A DNA stretch of 64,000 nucleotides from Mangrovibacter phragmitis (GTDB lineage Bacteria; Pseudomonadota; Gammaproteobacteria; Enterobacterales; Enterobacteriaceae). A program made the translations under genes and the position numbers. How positions within the stretch are numbered: position 1 is the stretch's first letter; every line of letters begins with the position of its first letter. A model generated the notes under the pieces. That model was not told the DNA's origin, ran no database searches, and was given only the letters and a program-made list of their open reading frames with translations. The stretch is taken from contig NZ_LYRP01000043.1 of assembly GCF_001655675.1 (NCBI RefSeq), positions 228,410 through 292,409 on the forward strand, written 5' to 3'. This document shows positions 41,024-51,653 of this stretch, piece after piece.

Positions 41024-41758
41024 TCAGCCAGGGGTTAATACAGCAAGCCAGTCAGTCAGGTTTTTATCCAGCATATTTCCCCTGAACAAGGCACTGCCTG
41101 ACACCACACGATCGATACCACTGGCACGCAGACCAGCGACATCCTGCAAAAGCAGTGCGCCATCTACCGCAATGAGCTTATGCTCCCGCGCATTACCCAA
41201 CAACCGTAGCAAGTCAGCCAGACGCTGTTTCAGCACCGGAACGGCGAGTTTGCTGCCATAACCTGGGTTAACCGCGAGGAGCTGAATCACTTCAACCTGG
41301 TCCAGCAGTGGAACCAGTGTTTCCAGTGGTGTGCCCGGGCTCAGGCTGATACCGCGAATCACCGGCATTTCCCCGCCATCCACTGGTACCGTTTGCTCGC
41401 CCAGCCAGTGCAATACCGCATGCACATTACCGGGGGATTCGGCTTGTAACGTAATGCAGTGTGCGCCTGCTGCCACGCAAGCCTGTGCAACGGGGAAAGG
41501 GTTATTCACCATCAGGTGCGCATCTTTCAGCCACTCTTGTGGCAACTGCTCCACCGCCCAGGGGCCGACAGTGAATTGCGGACAAAACTGCCCATCCATG
41601 ATGTCAACATGGAGTAATGGTTGTTCCCGTTGCCGGAGTACCTGCAAATGGTCATTGAGGTGTAGCCACTGCCCGGCCAGAATACCGGTACTCAGCGGGT
41701 AACGCCGCAGCAACTGGACGCAGGCGGCTCTGCTCAGCCCGGCAAAGTGTGCGTTCAT
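41024..41758 (-). CDS. lsrE: LsrE, ribulose-phosphate 3-epimerase-like protein
   Basis: TIM-barrel protein of the RPE family, 244 residues from the ATG at 41758, which has a strong AAGGAG site; the frame is open to 41785. Family signs are LHVDIMDGQFCPQFTVGP (catalytic Asp and metal ligand), HLMVNNP and LLAVNPGYGSKL. It sits at the end of the lsr operon exactly as lsrE does in Salmonella; E. coli lacks it. Its role in AI-2 processing is unproven; it may act on the phosphorylated products of LsrG/LsrF. Confidence 0.9.
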   Translation of the reverse strand: MNAHFAGLSRAACVQLLRRYPLSTGILAGQWLHLNDHLQVLRQREQPLLHVDIMDGQFCPQFTVGPWAVEQLPQEWLKDAHLMVNNPFPVAQACVAAGAHCITLQAESPGNVHAVLHWLGEQTVPVDGGEMPVIRGISLSPGTPLETLVPLLDQVEVIQLLAVNPGYGSKLAVPVLKQRLADLLRLLGNAREHKLIAVDGALLLQDVAGLRASGIDRVVSGSALFRGNMLDKNLTDWLAVLTPG

Positions 41759-41768
41759 TGCCGGCTCC

Positions 41769-42059
41769 TTAGGGCAAAATGCCAATAAAAGTCGTCTTTT
41801 TGCGTGGGCCGGTCATTAGTGGTTCAAGGGCTGCCACGCAGGCCAGGTAATGTGGGGTGGTTTTATGAAAGGCCACAGCCTGTTCACTGGCGTAGGCTTC
41901 ATAGATATAAAATCGTGTGGGTACTTGCGGGTCCTGCAGAACATCAAAGCGCAGGTTGCCTGGCTCCTGTACCGAACCGAGGTGATTCAGCCGGAATACC
42001 TCCAGAAACTGTTCGACTTTGTCTTCATGCACATTAATTTCAACCAGTGTGACATGCAT
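41769..42059 (-). CDS. lsrG: LsrG, phospho-AI-2 isomerase
   Basis: Small cytosolic enzyme of 96 residues, a ferredoxin-like ABM-fold protein ([47 protein letters not shown]). It isomerises phospho-DPD to 3-hydroxy-2,4-pentadione-5-phosphate, which LsrF then uses. The His in AFHKTTPHY is in the conserved active site region. 62 bases after lsrF. Confidence 0.96.
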   Translation of the reverse strand: MHVTLVEINVHEDKVEQFLEVFRLNHLGSVQEPGNLRFDVLQDPQVPTRFYIYEAYASEQAVAFHKTTPHYLACVAALEPLMTGPRKKTTFIGILP

Positions 42060-42120
42060 ATTCTTCCTCCTTCAGGACGGGGCCAGCCAGGAGACTGTGC
42101 TGACCCTTATCACCGGTTTT

Positions 42121-42996
42121 TCAGCCTTTTTCACTCAGGAAAAGTTCATAGGCCTGCTGGACTGTGAAACCATTATGCACAATGGCATGCACGGCTTTGA
42201 TCATGGCGACCGGGGCATCAGACTGGAAAATATTACGCCCCATATCCACACCACTGGCACCCTGATCAATAGCGCGGTAACACATATCCAGTGCATCACG
42301 CTCTGGTAGCTTTTTCCCGCCTGCAATCACAATGGGAACCGGGCAACCTGCGGCAATGCGTTCAAATCCCTGTTCCACATAGTAGGTTTTGATAACCTGC
42401 GCACCCATTTCCGCCGCAATACGGGTGGCGAGCGAGAAATAGCGCTGATCACGCGCCATATCTTTGCCCACACCCGTGACTGCCATGGTGGGCATGCCCA
42501 CCCGCAAACCGGCATCCACTAACTGGATAATGTTTTTGATGGACTGGTGCTCGTGCTCACTGCCAATGTAGACCTGAGCGGCAACCGCGCAGCTGTTCAG
42601 GCGCACGGCATCGTCCATAGCGACGGCGACTGCTTCATTGCTGAGTTCGGTCAAAATCGAGTTGCCCCCGGAAGCCCTCAGTACAACAGGCTTGTTGGTT
42701 GCCGGCGGGACAACGCTGCGTAACACACCACGGGTGCACATCAGCACATCCGCATGTTCAAACAGCGGGGCAATCGAAATATCAATACGCTCAAGCCCGG
42801 TTGTCGGCCCCTGAAAGTAGCCATGATCAAAAGCCAGCATCACGGTTTTGCCCGTTTTCGGGTTAAAAATCCGCGACAGGCGCGATTGCATGCCCCAGTC
42901 CAGCGCGCCACAGCCTTTCAGGGAAAATACTGTGTTACGCTGCGCCTGGTCGGTGTGAAAATTCTTGCCATCTTTGATGTCGTCTAAGTCAGCCAT
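42121..42996 (-). CDS. lsrF: LsrF, 3-hydroxy-2,4-pentadione 5-phosphate thiolase
   Basis: Class I aldolase-fold thiolase that moves the acetyl group of phosphorylated AI-2 breakdown product to CoA. From ATG 42996 it has 291 residues, as in E. coli (start [13 protein letters not shown]). Conserved stretches include [41 protein letters not shown], the Schiff-base Lys region VIKTYYVE and [12 protein letters not shown]. An upstream in-frame ATG at 43038 is not supported. It lies between lsrB and lsrG. Confidence 0.97.
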   Translation of the reverse strand: MADLDDIKDGKNFHTDQAQRNTVFSLKGCGALDWGMQSRLSRIFNPKTGKTVMLAFDHGYFQGPTTGLERIDISIAPLFEHADVLMCTRGVLRSVVPPATNKPVVLRASGGNSILTELSNEAVAVAMDDAVRLNSCAVAAQVYIGSEHEHQSIKNIIQLVDAGLRVGMPTMAVTGVGKDMARDQRYFSLATRIAAEMGAQVIKTYYVEQGFERIAAGCPVPIVIAGGKKLPERDALDMCYRAIDQGASGVDMGRNIFQSDAPVAMIKAVHAIVHNGFTVQQAYELFLSEKG

Positions 42997-43053
42997 TTGT
43001 TCACTCCATCGGATAATAAATCGGTAAAACCACGCCACAGGCGTGCCGGGAAG

Positions 43054-44076
43054 TTAAAAATCGTATTTATCGATATTGTCTTTGGTAAACACCACACGTT
43101 CGGGCAGCAGGACAATGCCGTTGCCTTTTGCTTCGTAGCTGTAGCCCTGCACACTATTTGGCGAGACCTCCACCTGGCCGACACCGGGAATATCTAGTTT
43201 GTCGCCGGTGTTCAGTGCGCCTTTTTTCAGCAGAGTATCAGCAACGTAAACGGCAATTTTCCCCTGGTTGACGACATCCCACAGACCAAAGGCCTTAACG
43301 GTGCCGCGCTTAACATAGGGGCGCATAACATTAGGGGTGCTGAAGCCGACAATAGCGATATTGTTGCGTTTGAGGTTTTCTGCCGCCTGAGCCGCTGCGG
43401 GAAGCGCATTGGCATCCGGGGCGATAATTGCATCCAGGTCTGGCCACGCCTTGATAATCCCTTCGGCAGTTTGCAGTGATTTAGTGGCATCGTTATAGCC
43501 AAACTGGGTGGTGACGATTTGCCAGCCCGGGTGCTCACTGGCAATTTTTTTCTTCGCTTCATTCACCCACTGGTTCTGGTCAGTTACCGTTGGGCTGGAG
43601 TAAAAGAAGGCCACTTTGGCTTTTTCTTTCTTCACTTGCTGTGCAGCCATATCCACCAACATGCCGCCCAACTGAGTAGGCGTCCCCTGGTCGATATAAT
43701 AAGAACGGCACTCAGGGCGGGTATCTGAATCCCAGGTGAGCACTTTAACGCCTCGCTGCATGGCGCGTTTCAGGGCAGGGCACAGGCCGTCAGGTGAGAC
43801 GGCCGAAATGATAATGGCGTTGTACCCCTGGTTAACGAAGTTATTAATTAACTGCACCTGGCCAGACACGCTGGGTTCTGTTGGCCCGTCGTAAGTGACA
43901 TCCACACCGAGTTCTTTCCCGGCTTCTTTGGCACCATTCCCGCCACTGGTGAAAAACCCTACACCAACCAGCTTGGGAATAAATGCGATGCGCTCAGCAG
44001 CCTGCACAGACAGGCTCAATGTTGCCAGGCCGACAGCCCCCAGCCAGGCGATTTTTTTGATGCTTTGCATAGTCAT
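43054..44076 (-). CDS. lsrB: LsrB, AI-2 binding protein
   Basis: Periplasmic solute-binding protein that captures autoinducer-2 (R-THMF) for the LsrACD importer. It is 340 residues from ATG 44076, equal to E. coli, with a signal peptide ending SLSVQA before [27 protein letters not shown]. The ligand-contact segments are kept: [22 protein letters not shown] with Asp, and [12 protein letters not shown]. An ATG two codons later and one at 44106 are alternatives. Confidence 0.97.
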   Translation of the reverse strand: MTMQSIKKIAWLGAVGLATLSLSVQAAERIAFIPKLVGVGFFTSGGNGAKEAGKELGVDVTYDGPTEPSVSGQVQLINNFVNQGYNAIIISAVSPDGLCPALKRAMQRGVKVLTWDSDTRPECRSYYIDQGTPTQLGGMLVDMAAQQVKKEKAKVAFFYSSPTVTDQNQWVNEAKKKIASEHPGWQIVTTQFGYNDATKSLQTAEGIIKAWPDLDAIIAPDANALPAAAQAAENLKRNNIAIVGFSTPNVMRPYVKRGTVKAFGLWDVVNQGKIAVYVADTLLKKGALNTGDKLDIPGVGQVEVSPNSVQGYSYEAKGNGIVLLPERVVFTKDNIDKYDF

Positions 44077-44128
44077 TGTTTCTTCTCTCCGAATAGTGCG
44101 TTGCATTGGCCGTAAAAAGTGGTAATCG

Positions 44129-45127
44129 TCAGTGCAGCCAGGCTGCCTGTGTACGCCGCAGCCAGTCGCGAATCTGCCCGCGATGGAGGCTCACGGAACG
44201 CCCGACGACGACAATAATGAGCAGCGCGCCAGACAGGGCGCTGGAAATTTGGTTGGGTACCCCCGCCATTTGTAAACCCTGCTGCAGGAAGCCCACCAGC
44301 AAAGTCGCCAGCGCCGTGCCCAGGATAGAGCCGGATCCACCGTAAATATTGGCGCCACCCAGTACCGCCGCAGTAATCGCGGGCATTAGGAAGGCGCTGC
44401 CCAGATCAGAGCGGGCGGAACCGAAATAGGAAACCTGTAAAATGGCTGCGATGGACGCGGCAAACCCGGTCATGGCGTAAAGCAAGAACAGAGTGCGGTT
44501 AACCGGTGTGGCACTGTACTGGGCGGCGCGGGCGTTCTGGCCGGTCAAAAACACGTTACGCCCCTGGTGGGTGTTATGCAGCCAGGCCCAACAGAGCAGT
44601 ACACTGAATAAAAAGAACAGCAGAGGAACCGGCAGCCCCAGTACGGACAGGTTAGCGAAGTTGGTGAAACTGTCCGGGAAACCGCCAATGCCTTCATAGC
44701 CAGTGGCACCAGCCAGCCCGGAAAGCAACAGTGCGCTGCCGCCAAACAAATACATTGTGCCGAGTGTTATCACCAGTGGGTTAATTCCGGTGTAGATAAT
44801 CAGCGCTGCGTTAATAAGCCCACATACAGTGCCCGCCAGCACGGTGAGCGCAATCGCCAGCGGTAGTGGAACGCCTGCATGAAACAGCATCCCGAACGTA
44901 ATGGCGCATAACCCAATGGTGGAGCCAAATGAAATATCAATACCGCCACTGATAATCACCATAGTAAGCGGCAGGGCAACAAGGCCAATGCAGATAAAAT
45001 CGCTGGTGCTGAACAACAGGACATTGATATTAAGCATTTGCGAATTGGCTGCGCCAAACCCGAGAATTTCAATTACCAGCAGCGCTGCCAGTGCCAGCTC
45101 CCAGCCATAATGTTTGAGGTTATTCAT
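44129..45127 (-). CDS. lsrD: LsrD, AI-2 importer permease
   Basis: Inner-membrane permease of the ABC-2-type RbsC family, 332 residues with eight to ten hydrophobic segments. It pairs with LsrC to form the channel for AI-2. Family features are the [16 protein letters not shown] helix and the coupling segment near [17 protein letters not shown]. Its ATG shares one base with the lsrC stop. Confidence 0.95.
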   Translation of the reverse strand: MNNLKHYGWELALAALLVIEILGFGAANSQMLNINVLLFSTSDFICIGLVALPLTMVIISGGIDISFGSTIGLCAITFGMLFHAGVPLPLAIALTVLAGTVCGLINAALIIYTGINPLVITLGTMYLFGGSALLLSGLAGATGYEGIGGFPDSFTNFANLSVLGLPVPLLFFLFSVLLCWAWLHNTHQGRNVFLTGQNARAAQYSATPVNRTLFLLYAMTGFAASIAAILQVSYFGSARSDLGSAFLMPAITAAVLGGANIYGGSGSILGTALATLLVGFLQQGLQMAGVPNQISSALSGALLIIVVVGRSVSLHRGQIRDWLRRTQAAWLH

Positions 45128-46176
45128 CAGGCTACCCTCCGTTTTTTGTCATGAGCGGTTATTTCAGGCGGGCTTATCGCGTTTTTGCTGACCGGAGGCT
45201 TTGGGGAGAAACGTGCATATTTCTGTTTGCGAATATTACGGGCAAGCGCCATACGTAACCGGCCATCAAAGACCAGTACGCCCAGCAACACCAGCCCGGC
45301 AATAAAATCATTCCACCAGGCGGGGATACGCAGCAGCACCAGTACGCTGTCTATTTGGGTGAGAAAATAAGCGCCGAGAACCGCGCCAATAATGCTCCCG
45401 GAACCACCCAGCAGGCTGACACCACCCAGCACACAGGCAGCAATAGCTTTCATTTCCAGCCCGGTACCTGCCTGGTTGGGGATAAAGCCAATTTGCGAGG
45501 CGAAGACAATCCCGGCAAGTGCAGCCATCATGCCATTAAACGCGAAGGCGGCCAGACGCACAGATTCTGTACGCACGCCCAACTGGCGGGCCCCCTGAAG
45601 GTTATCTCCCGTGGCGTAAAAGTTGCGGCCAGTTTGTGTTTTTGCCAGGAGCCACGCGAAGCCCAGCGCGAGGAAAATAATCACAATACCAATCGGGGAA
45701 AGGCCCGGAATAACCGGTTCGGAGAGGTTTTTTAATTCCGGTGGCAGGCCTTCAATCCATTTACCGCCCGTCCAGAGCAGCATAATGCCGCGATACAGCC
45801 CGAGGGTTCCCAGTGTGGCGACTATCGCCGGAATTTTCAGCCAGGCAACCAGAATGCCATTAACCAGGCCCGCGCACAGCCCCAGCAACAAAGTGGCGGC
45901 AATGGCGGCAGGCAGACTGTAACCGGCGTTAAGCATCAGCCCCAGTAATACTGCGCACATTCCGGTGATGGAACCCACGGAAACATCAATATTGCGCGTC
46001 AGCATCACCAGCGCTGCTCCCATCGCCAGCAGCATCAGAATTTGTGCGCTGCTGAATACCATGGTGACGGTGCCAATACCAAAGTAATGGCTGTCGAGCG
46101 CACCGGGCAGAGCAAACAAACACAGAATGGCGATAAACGCGGTCACTTCCCGGTTCTGCTGGATAAATTTCAACAT
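45127..46176 (-). CDS. lsrC: LsrC, AI-2 importer permease
   Basis: Second membrane subunit of the AI-2 ABC importer, 349 residues. It shows the RbsC-family motifs [20 protein letters not shown] and [29 protein letters not shown] charged C-terminal tail ([22 protein letters not shown]) faces the cytosol. It overlaps the lsrA 3' end by seven bases and lsrD by one, so all three are coupled. Confidence 0.95.
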   Translation of the reverse strand: MLKFIQQNREVTAFIAILCLFALPGALDSHYFGIGTVTMVFSSAQILMLLAMGAALVMLTRNIDVSVGSITGMCAVLLGLMLNAGYSLPAAIAATLLLGLCAGLVNGILVAWLKIPAIVATLGTLGLYRGIMLLWTGGKWIEGLPPELKNLSEPVIPGLSPIGIVIIFLALGFAWLLAKTQTGRNFYATGDNLQGARQLGVRTESVRLAAFAFNGMMAALAGIVFASQIGFIPNQAGTGLEMKAIAACVLGGVSLLGGSGSIIGAVLGAYFLTQIDSVLVLLRIPAWWNDFIAGLVLLGVLVFDGRLRMALARNIRKQKYARFSPKPPVSKNAISPPEITAHDKKRRVA

Positions 46177-47744
46177 ACATGTTTCCCCTGTGTGCTGGCT
46201 AAAGAGTCAGATCGAGGCTGGACTGCGGCGCTCCCTTCGCCAAAGGCGAGGCGCATAATAGTGTCGACACTGATGTCTGCACCGCTCAACGGCGAGGGGT
46301 TGATTTCCCCCTGGTGCATGACATAAACCCGGTCGGCCATCATGCTGATTTCCTCCAGGTCGGAAGAGATAAACAGGATGGCGACATTCTGGTCGGCAAT
46401 GCTACGGATCAACTGATAAATATCGTTGCGGGCGCCCACATCGACACCGCGGGTGGGTTCATCCACAATCAGAATTTGCGGCGAGGCTTCCAGGCACTTC
46501 GCAATCAGGATTTTTTGTTGGTTACCGCCGGACAAGGTCCGTACTGGTTGTTCGGTATCGCTGAATTTAATGTCCAGTGCCCGCCGGTAGCGTTCCAGCG
46601 TGGCGTTATCACGTTGCGAATGAGACCAGAACCCCTGCTGGTTGTGGGTGAGGGAACAGACATTCCACACCAGCGAAGCATCCAGATACAGACCGGAGGA
46701 TTGCCGGTCTTCAGGCAAATACACCAGGCCGTGCGCCAGCCGCTGTCGGGTATTCAGGTGAGTGATATCCAGCCCGTTAAGGCGAATCAGCCCGGCGGAT
46801 ACCGGACGCAACCCGTACAGTGTTTCCGCAAGCTCAGTACGCCCGGCACCAACAAGGCCGGCAAGCCCCAGAATTTCGCCTGCGCGAACCTCCAGCGCAA
46901 TATCCCTGAAACCCTCACCGCTCAGTTGCTCAATTGCCAGCACGGTGGTGCCTTTTTCAACATCCGGGCGGGAGCCAGGAACGCTGAGCCACAGTTTCTG
47001 CGTGGGCGACAGCGCTTCATTACGGGCTGCAGGTGTGATGGCCTGAATAATGGCGTCAGTGGAGAGTTCCTGTGTTTTGCCATTCAGGGCAATTTTGCCA
47101 TCGCGCATCACGCTCACGACATCGGCAATCTGGCGGATTTCGGGGAGCTTGTGGGAGATAAATACTGTACCCACACCTTTGCGTTGCAGCTCCCGCACCC
47201 GGGAGAACAAGCGTTCAGTTTCAGCAGGGGTTAATGAAGCCGTGGGTTCATCAAGAATAAGAATGCGGGAATCACGCATTAGCCCGCGCATGATTTCCAC
47301 CATTTGCCGGTCGGCGACATCCAGCATGCCAGCCGGGCTGGCAGTATCGAATTTACAACCGAGCTCATTCAGTAACAGAGTCATTTTTGCAGTGGTGGCC
47401 TGTGAACCTTTCAGCCCAAACAGAATGTTTTCTTTTACTGTCAGGCTGGGGAACAGCAACGGCTCCTGAGGAACAAGGTAAATCCCCAACTGGTGTGCTT
47501 TAACCGGGGTTAACCGGCTGCATACTGTGCCATCAATAGCAATGGTGCCTGAATCCTGCGGTGTGACCCCGGCAATGATTTTCATCAGGGTGGATTTTCC
47601 CGCTCCATTGCCACCGAGTAACGCGTGTACTTCACCCCGTTGCAGGGTGAAATCTATCTTTTTAAGCACATCGACACCGGAAAATTGCTTGCATAACTGG
47701 CTTACCTGCAAGAGTGGTGGGGCTGTCAGGTGACTGGTTTGCAT
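46170..47744 (-). CDS. lsrA: LsrA, AI-2 importer ATPase
   Basis: Duplicated ABC ATPase of 524 residues that powers AI-2 import. The first domain has Walker [10 protein letters not shown] and Walker [12 protein letters not shown]. The second has a degenerate Walker A ([11 protein letters not shown]), the signature [15 protein letters not shown] and Walker [13 protein letters not shown]. This asymmetry is usual for sugar-type importers (RbsA, MglA). First gene of lsrACDBFGE, divergent from lsrR. Confidence 0.97.
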   Translation of the reverse strand: MQTSHLTAPPLLQVSQLCKQFSGVDVLKKIDFTLQRGEVHALLGGNGAGKSTLMKIIAGVTPQDSGTIAIDGTVCSRLTPVKAHQLGIYLVPQEPLLFPSLTVKENILFGLKGSQATTAKMTLLLNELGCKFDTASPAGMLDVADRQMVEIMRGLMRDSRILILDEPTASLTPAETERLFSRVRELQRKGVGTVFISHKLPEIRQIADVVSVMRDGKIALNGKTQELSTDAIIQAITPAARNEALSPTQKLWLSVPGSRPDVEKGTTVLAIEQLSGEGFRDIALEVRAGEILGLAGLVGAGRTELAETLYGLRPVSAGLIRLNGLDITHLNTRQRLAHGLVYLPEDRQSSGLYLDASLVWNVCSLTHNQQGFWSHSQRDNATLERYRRALDIKFSDTEQPVRTLSGGNQQKILIAKCLEASPQILIVDEPTRGVDVGARNDIYQLIRSIADQNVAILFISSDLEEISMMADRVYVMHQGEINPSPLSGADISVDTIMRLAFGEGSAAVQPRSDSLASTQGKHVC

Positions 47745-47778
47745 TACGCCTCCGTCCGGATCTCAACTCAGTAGAATT

Positions 47779-47810
47779 GAACAAATGTGTTTTAGAAAAA
47801 TAATTGTTCA
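47779..47810. promoter_or_regulatory. Probable LsrR operator, lsrA side
   Basis: GAACAAATGTGTTTT begins at 47779 and an inverted arm TTGTTCA ends at 47810. The same layout recurs at 47946-47977 (start-to-arm distance 26 in both). Paired copies flanking the divergent promoters suit the known LsrR repression of both lsrA and lsrR. Confidence 0.6.
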
Positions 47811-47909
47811 TAAACATAGTTGCGGGGCGGCGATAAAACCTCAGTGCGGATCACGTTTCTGCAATATTTGTATTTTTATTTTTTATTTGTTCATCAAGAA
47901 AGTGAGGTA

Positions 47910-47925
47910 TGTGGTATATGTCACA
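47910..47925. promoter_or_regulatory. CRP site in the lsrA-lsrR region
   Basis: TGTGGTATATGTCACA matches the CRP consensus TGTGA-N6-TCACA in nine of ten core positions. It lies between the two LsrR-type elements. In E. coli CRP-cAMP activates the lsr operon, so glucose should silence it. Confidence 0.75.
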
Positions 47926-47945
47926 GATATTAGTTGTCGCAATGA

Positions 47946-47977
47946 GAACAATTGTGTTTAAAATTTAAAAATGTTCA
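47946..47977. promoter_or_regulatory. Probable LsrR operator, lsrR side
   Basis: GAACAATTGTGTTTA at 47946 with the inverted arm TGTTCA ending at 47977. It differs from the lsrA-side copy by only one base over the first 14. It is 21 bases before the lsrR ATG, well placed for autorepression. Confidence 0.6.
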
Positions 47978-47998
47978 CAGTGAAGCGAAGAAACCACA

Positions 47999-48958
47999 AT
48001 GAGTGAAACAACCTTTATTCCTGGTAATGAAATGAGTGAAGAGGAGCTGGTGGCACGGATCGCCTGGTTCTATTATCACGACAGCTTAACCCAAAGTGAA
48101 ATCAGCGAACGCCTGGGGCTGACCCGCCTTAAAGTTTCCCGTTTACTGGAGAAAGGGCACCAGTCGGGCATCATTCGGGTGCAGATTAATTCGCGCTTTG
48201 AAGGGTGCCTGCAATATGAAGACACACTGAAACAGCACTTTGACCTGCGCCAGGTGCGGGTGCTCCCGGCGCTACCCGATGCCGATATTTGCGCCCGGCT
48301 GGGGATTGGTGCCGCGCATATGTTAATGGAGTCGCTCAGTGCGCAGCAGTTGCTGGCGGTGGGGTTCGGCAAAACCACCATGAGCACACTGAAACGCCTG
48401 AGTGGTTTTATCTCTTCACAACAAATCCGCCTGGTGACGCTGTCTGGCGGTGTGGGCCCTTATATGACCGGAATAGGCCAGCTGGATGCCGCCTGTAGCG
48501 TGAATATTATTCCTGCACCCTTGCGGGCATCGTCAGCGGATATCGCCAGAACACTGAGAAATGAAAACAGCGTGCGTGATGTGTTGCTGGCAGCGCAGGC
48601 TGCCGATGTGGCCGTTGTCGGTATTGGCTCCATCAGCCAGCGGACGGATGCCACCATTCTCCATTCGGGCTATATCACCGAAGGCGAACAACTGATGATT
48701 GGCCGCAAAGGCGCGGTGGGCGACATTCTTGGGTATTTCTTTGATGCGCAGGGGCAAATTGTGCCAGACATGCGTATTCACAAGGAATTAATTGGGCTCA
48801 GCCTGGATGCATTAACCACGATCCCCCTGGTGATTGGTGTGGCGGGGGGAATAGAGAAAGCCGAAGCCGTTCTTGCCGCCATGAAAGGCGGTTATATCAA
48901 CGCACTGGTCACGGACCAGAATACTGCAGCAGAAATACTGAAACTGATTGAAAAATAA
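47999..48958 (+). CDS. lsrR: LsrR, AI-2-responsive repressor
   Basis: SorC/DeoR-type transcriptional repressor of 319 residues. The N-terminal helix-turn-helix is [33 protein letters not shown]. The C-terminal sugar-isomerase-like domain binds phospho-AI-2; its phosphate-contact strands [22 protein letters not shown] and AVVGIGSI are intact. Binding of phospho-AI-2 made by LsrK releases it from the operators upstream. In an operon with lsrK and probably the cupin gene. Confidence 0.97.
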   Translation: MSETTFIPGNEMSEEELVARIAWFYYHDSLTQSEISERLGLTRLKVSRLLEKGHQSGIIRVQINSRFEGCLQYEDTLKQHFDLRQVRVLPALPDADICARLGIGAAHMLMESLSAQQLLAVGFGKTTMSTLKRLSGFISSQQIRLVTLSGGVGPYMTGIGQLDAACSVNIIPAPLRASSADIARTLRNENSVRDVLLAAQAADVAVVGIGSISQRTDATILHSGYITEGEQLMIGRKGAVGDILGYFFDAQGQIVPDMRIHKELIGLSLDALTTIPLVIGVAGGIEKAEAVLAAMKGGYINALVTDQNTAAEILKLIEK

Positions 48959-49036
48959 ATATTTTAATAATGAACACTTACCCTGATACATGGAGCAGTC
49001 AACGGCAGGAAGCGACATAACGCCGAGGATCTTTTT

Positions 49037-50629
49037 ATGGCCCGACTCTGTACTCCTAACCTTTCACCACACTACCTGATGGCGCTGGATGCCGGTACAG
49101 GAAGTGTCCGCGCCGTTATTTTTGATTTTGACGGCAATCAAATCAGTGTCGGCCAGGCTGAGTGGCAACACCTGGCCGTGCCCGACGTGCCGGGGTCAAT
49201 GGAATTTGACCTCAATAAAAACTGGCAACTCACCTGTAACTGCATTCGTCAGGCATTGCATAACGGTAATGTTGCTGCGGAATCTGTCGTTGCGGTTTCA
49301 GCCTGCTCTATGCGCGAAGGCATTGTGATTTATGACAGCAATGCCACGCCAGTGTGGGCCTGCGCGAACGTTGATGCCCGGGCCGCCCATGAAGTTAGTG
49401 AACTGAAAGAACTGTACGACTACACATTTGAAAACGAGGTTTACCGCTGTTCCGGGCAAACACTGGCTCTGAGCGCCATGCCGCGTTTGTTGTGGCTGGC
49501 GCACCACCGGCCGGATATCTACCGCAAGGCTTCCACCGTAACAATGATCAGCGACTGGCTGGCCTTTATGCTCAGTGGCGAACTGGCGGTGGACCCTTCC
49601 AACGCGGGTACCACGGGTTTGCTGGACCTGGTAACCCGTGACTGGAAACCCGGCCTGCTGGAAATGGCCGGGTTGCGCTCTGACATTCTTTCGCCAGTCA
49701 AGGAAACTGGCAGTTTACTGGGGGTTGTCACGGCTGACAGCGCAGCAGCCTGTGGCCTGAAAGCCGGTACGCCAGTGGTGGTGGGCGGTGGGGATGTGCA
49801 ACTGGGTTGCCTGGGGCTGGGGGTGGTGCGCCCGGCACAAACTGCTGTGCTGGGTGGCACTTTCTGGCAGCAGGTAGTTAACTTGCCTGAGCCGGTCACT
49901 GACCCGAATATGAATGTGCGTATTAATCCCCATGTTATTCCCGGCATGGTGCAGACGGAATCCATCAGTTTCTTTACCGGGCTGACTATGCGCTGGTTCC
50001 GTGATGCATTCTGCGCGGAAGAAAAGCTTATTGCGGACCGGCTGGGGATTGATGCGTATACCCTGCTTGAAGAGATGGCGGGCCGTGTGCCTGCAGGTGC
50101 CTGGGGCGTAATGCCCATCTTTTCAGACGTGATGCGGTTTAAAACCTGGTACCACGCTGCACCTTCGTTTATTAACCTGTCGATTGACCCTGAAAAATGC
50201 AATAAAGCCACGTTGTTCCGTGCTCTGGAAGAAAACGCAGCCATTGTCTCGGCCTGTAACCTTAAACAGATTGCTGAATTCTCCGGCGTGGAAGCAGATT
50301 CGCTGGTATTTGCTGGCGGAGGCGCGAAGGGCAAACTCTGGAGCCAAATTCTGGCGGATGTCACCGGCCTTACGGTACGGGTTCCGGTAGTAAAAGAGGC
50401 GACGGCGCTGGGCTGTGCCATTGCCGCAGGCGTAGGCGCTGGCATTTACCCATCCCTTGCTGAAACCGGTGAGAAACTGGTGCGCTGGGACCGGGAACAC
50501 CAACCAGACCCGGCCAACTATGCGGTGTACCACGAAGCACGGGAGAAGTGGCTGGCGGTTTATCAGGACCAGCGCGGGCTGGTGGATCATGGCTTAACCA
50601 CATCAATGTGGAAAGCTCCTGGTTTGTAA
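49037..50629 (+). CDS. lsrK: LsrK, AI-2 kinase
   Basis: FGGY-family kinase that phosphorylates AI-2 on entry, trapping it and making the LsrR inducer. At 530 residues it has the family length. The N-terminal half opens [18 protein letters not shown]; the C-terminal half has the FGGY-type ATP site [21 protein letters not shown] and [12 protein letters not shown] with the catalytic Asp. 78 bases after lsrR, with no terminator between. Confidence 0.97.
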   Translation: MARLCTPNLSPHYLMALDAGTGSVRAVIFDFDGNQISVGQAEWQHLAVPDVPGSMEFDLNKNWQLTCNCIRQALHNGNVAAESVVAVSACSMREGIVIYDSNATPVWACANVDARAAHEVSELKELYDYTFENEVYRCSGQTLALSAMPRLLWLAHHRPDIYRKASTVTMISDWLAFMLSGELAVDPSNAGTTGLLDLVTRDWKPGLLEMAGLRSDILSPVKETGSLLGVVTADSAAACGLKAGTPVVVGGGDVQLGCLGLGVVRPAQTAVLGGTFWQQVVNLPEPVTDPNMNVRINPHVIPGMVQTESISFFTGLTMRWFRDAFCAEEKLIADRLGIDAYTLLEEMAGRVPAGAWGVMPIFSDVMRFKTWYHAAPSFINLSIDPEKCNKATLFRALEENAAIVSACNLKQIAEFSGVEADSLVFAGGGAKGKLWSQILADVTGLTVRVPVVKEATALGCAIAAGVGAGIYPSLAETGEKLVRWDREHQPDPANYAVYHEAREKWLAVYQDQRGLVDHGLTTSMWKAPGL

Positions 50630-50645
50630 TATAAGAGGGCGCATC

Positions 50646-50996
50646 ATGCTGAAAACTAACGAGCAACAGCACCAGTACCGTTTTGGGGATAACGGGCCCA
50701 AGTACCTGGTTCGTGGCCCACAGTGCGATATGGGTGTTGTGGTACTGAATCCCGGGCAGTCATTTCGCAACCACCGGCACAAAGAAGCCTGTGAGGTTTT
50801 TTATACGCTAAGCGGTGAAGTGTGCCTCTACCTGGAAGGGGTGTTGCATGTGTTGCAGGAAGGGGATGTTTTGCAGTGTGAACCAGGCGAAGCGCATTAC
50901 CTGGTTAACCGTGGTGATGTGCCCTGGAAAGGAGTGTTTGTTAAATCCCCGCATTTAATGAATGACAGCCACCCGGCAGAACCGGAAGCCTGGTAG
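50646..50996 (+). CDS. Cupin-domain protein in the lsrRK operon
   Basis: A 116-residue single-domain cupin. Motif 1 reads GQSFRNHRHKEACEVFYTLSG with the two His and Glu metal ligands, and motif 2 GDVLQCEPGEAHYLVN with the fourth His. A metal centre is therefore expected, and enzymes of this fold include isomerases and dioxygenases. The gene begins 16 bases after lsrK with a GAGGG site, so it is likely in the same transcript. It is not part of the E. coli or Salmonella lsr set as I know it. A role on AI-2 or its phosphate is a reasonable but untested guess. Confidence 0.85.
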   Translation: MLKTNEQQHQYRFGDNGPKYLVRGPQCDMGVVVLNPGQSFRNHRHKEACEVFYTLSGEVCLYLEGVLHVLQEGDVLQCEPGEAHYLVNRGDVPWKGVFVKSPHLMNDSHPAEPEAW

Positions 50997-51126
50997 CAAG
51001 CCGGGTGAGAGTTATATGGGTTGTTACTTCACGGCAGAAATGAAGGCACCACGCTGGGTGCGAACGGCCCAGGGGGGCAGAGTATTGATGACGTCCCGGT
51101 CTGAATAACGGCATACTGAAAGAGCC

Positions 51127-51156
51127 AAAGCCTGCAAATGGATGCAGGCTTTTTTG
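51127..51156 (+). terminator. Terminator of lsrR-lsrK-cupin operon
   Basis: Stem AAAGCCTGCA / TGCAGGCTTT (51127-51136 and 51143-51152) followed by TTTT, 130 bases after the cupin stop. No gene is seen in the 50997-51498 interval; it also holds a folded element at 51290-51455. Confidence 0.88.
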
Positions 51157-51289
51157 TTTGTGCAATGCGCTACTTATTATGCTGGTATGGCCCGGCAGGG
51201 CGAAGTCTGTATGGAATGGCGAGTGGGGTGATTATTCAGGTTTTATAACTTCCAGCACAAGGTGTTGTTTATAAGCCACATTCAGTGAT

Positions 51290-51455
51290 GGATTCCCCAA
51301 AATAATTCGCCGTGCAGGAAGGCGGCAGCGCAGGGAGTTGCCGGGAGCTTACTGGAGTAAGTGACCGGTGCGAACGAGCACAGCCAACGCACCTGCGTGG
51401 TGAATTATGCAGGGGAATGACGAGGGTTCTTACCCTCCCTCTGGGAGTTTCGGGT
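51290..51455. other. Structured noncoding element beside tRNA-Ser
   Basis: No credible gene. It holds a small hairpin (CTTACT 51348-51353 / AGTAAG 51356-51361) within GGGAGCTTACTGGAGTAAG, then GTGACCGG and AGCCAACGCACCTGCG. I recall similar sequences recurring in enterobacterial intergenic regions near tRNA genes, but cannot name the family. It lies past the tRNA terminator. Confidence 0.4.
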
Positions 51456-51457
51456 AA

Positions 51458-51485
51458 TAAAAAAGCCTGTACGTGAGTACAGGCT
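51458..51485 (-). terminator. tRNA-Ser terminator
   Basis: Stem AGCCTGTAC (51464-51472) / GTACAGGCT (51477-51485). On the minus strand it is followed by TTTTTTATT. It lies 13 bases beyond the tRNA 3' end. Confidence 0.9.
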
Positions 51486-51498
51486 CTTCTATGAAAGA

Positions 51499-51586
51499 TG
51501 GCGGTGAGGGAGGGATTCGAACCCTCGATACGTTGCCGTATACACACTTTCCAGGCGTGCTCCTTCAGCCTCTCGGACACCTCACC
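51499..51586 (-). tRNA. tRNA-Ser (anticodon GGA)
   Basis: An 88-base tRNA with encoded CCA. The acceptor stem GGTGAGG pairs with CCTCACC, the D-arm has CCGAGAGGCTGAAGG, the anticodon loop CTGGAAAG has GGA at 51552-51550, the long variable arm typical of serine tRNAs is present, and the T-loop is GGTTCGAATCC. It reads UCC/UCU codons and is nearly identical to E. coli serW/serX. Confidence 0.98.
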
Positions 51587-51624
51587 AAATTTTTGCGCCA
51601 CTGCGTGAGCAGCAACGGGGCGCT

Positions 51625-51653
51625 ACTATAGGGAGTCATCCCCATACGGTCAA
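51625..51653 (-). promoter_or_regulatory. tRNA-Ser promoter
   Basis: On the minus strand: TTGACC (51648-51653), a 17-base spacer, TATAGT (51625-51630), then a GC-rich discriminator (AGCGCCCC). This is a strong sigma-70 promoter with the discriminator expected of stringently controlled stable RNA genes. Confidence 0.9.
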
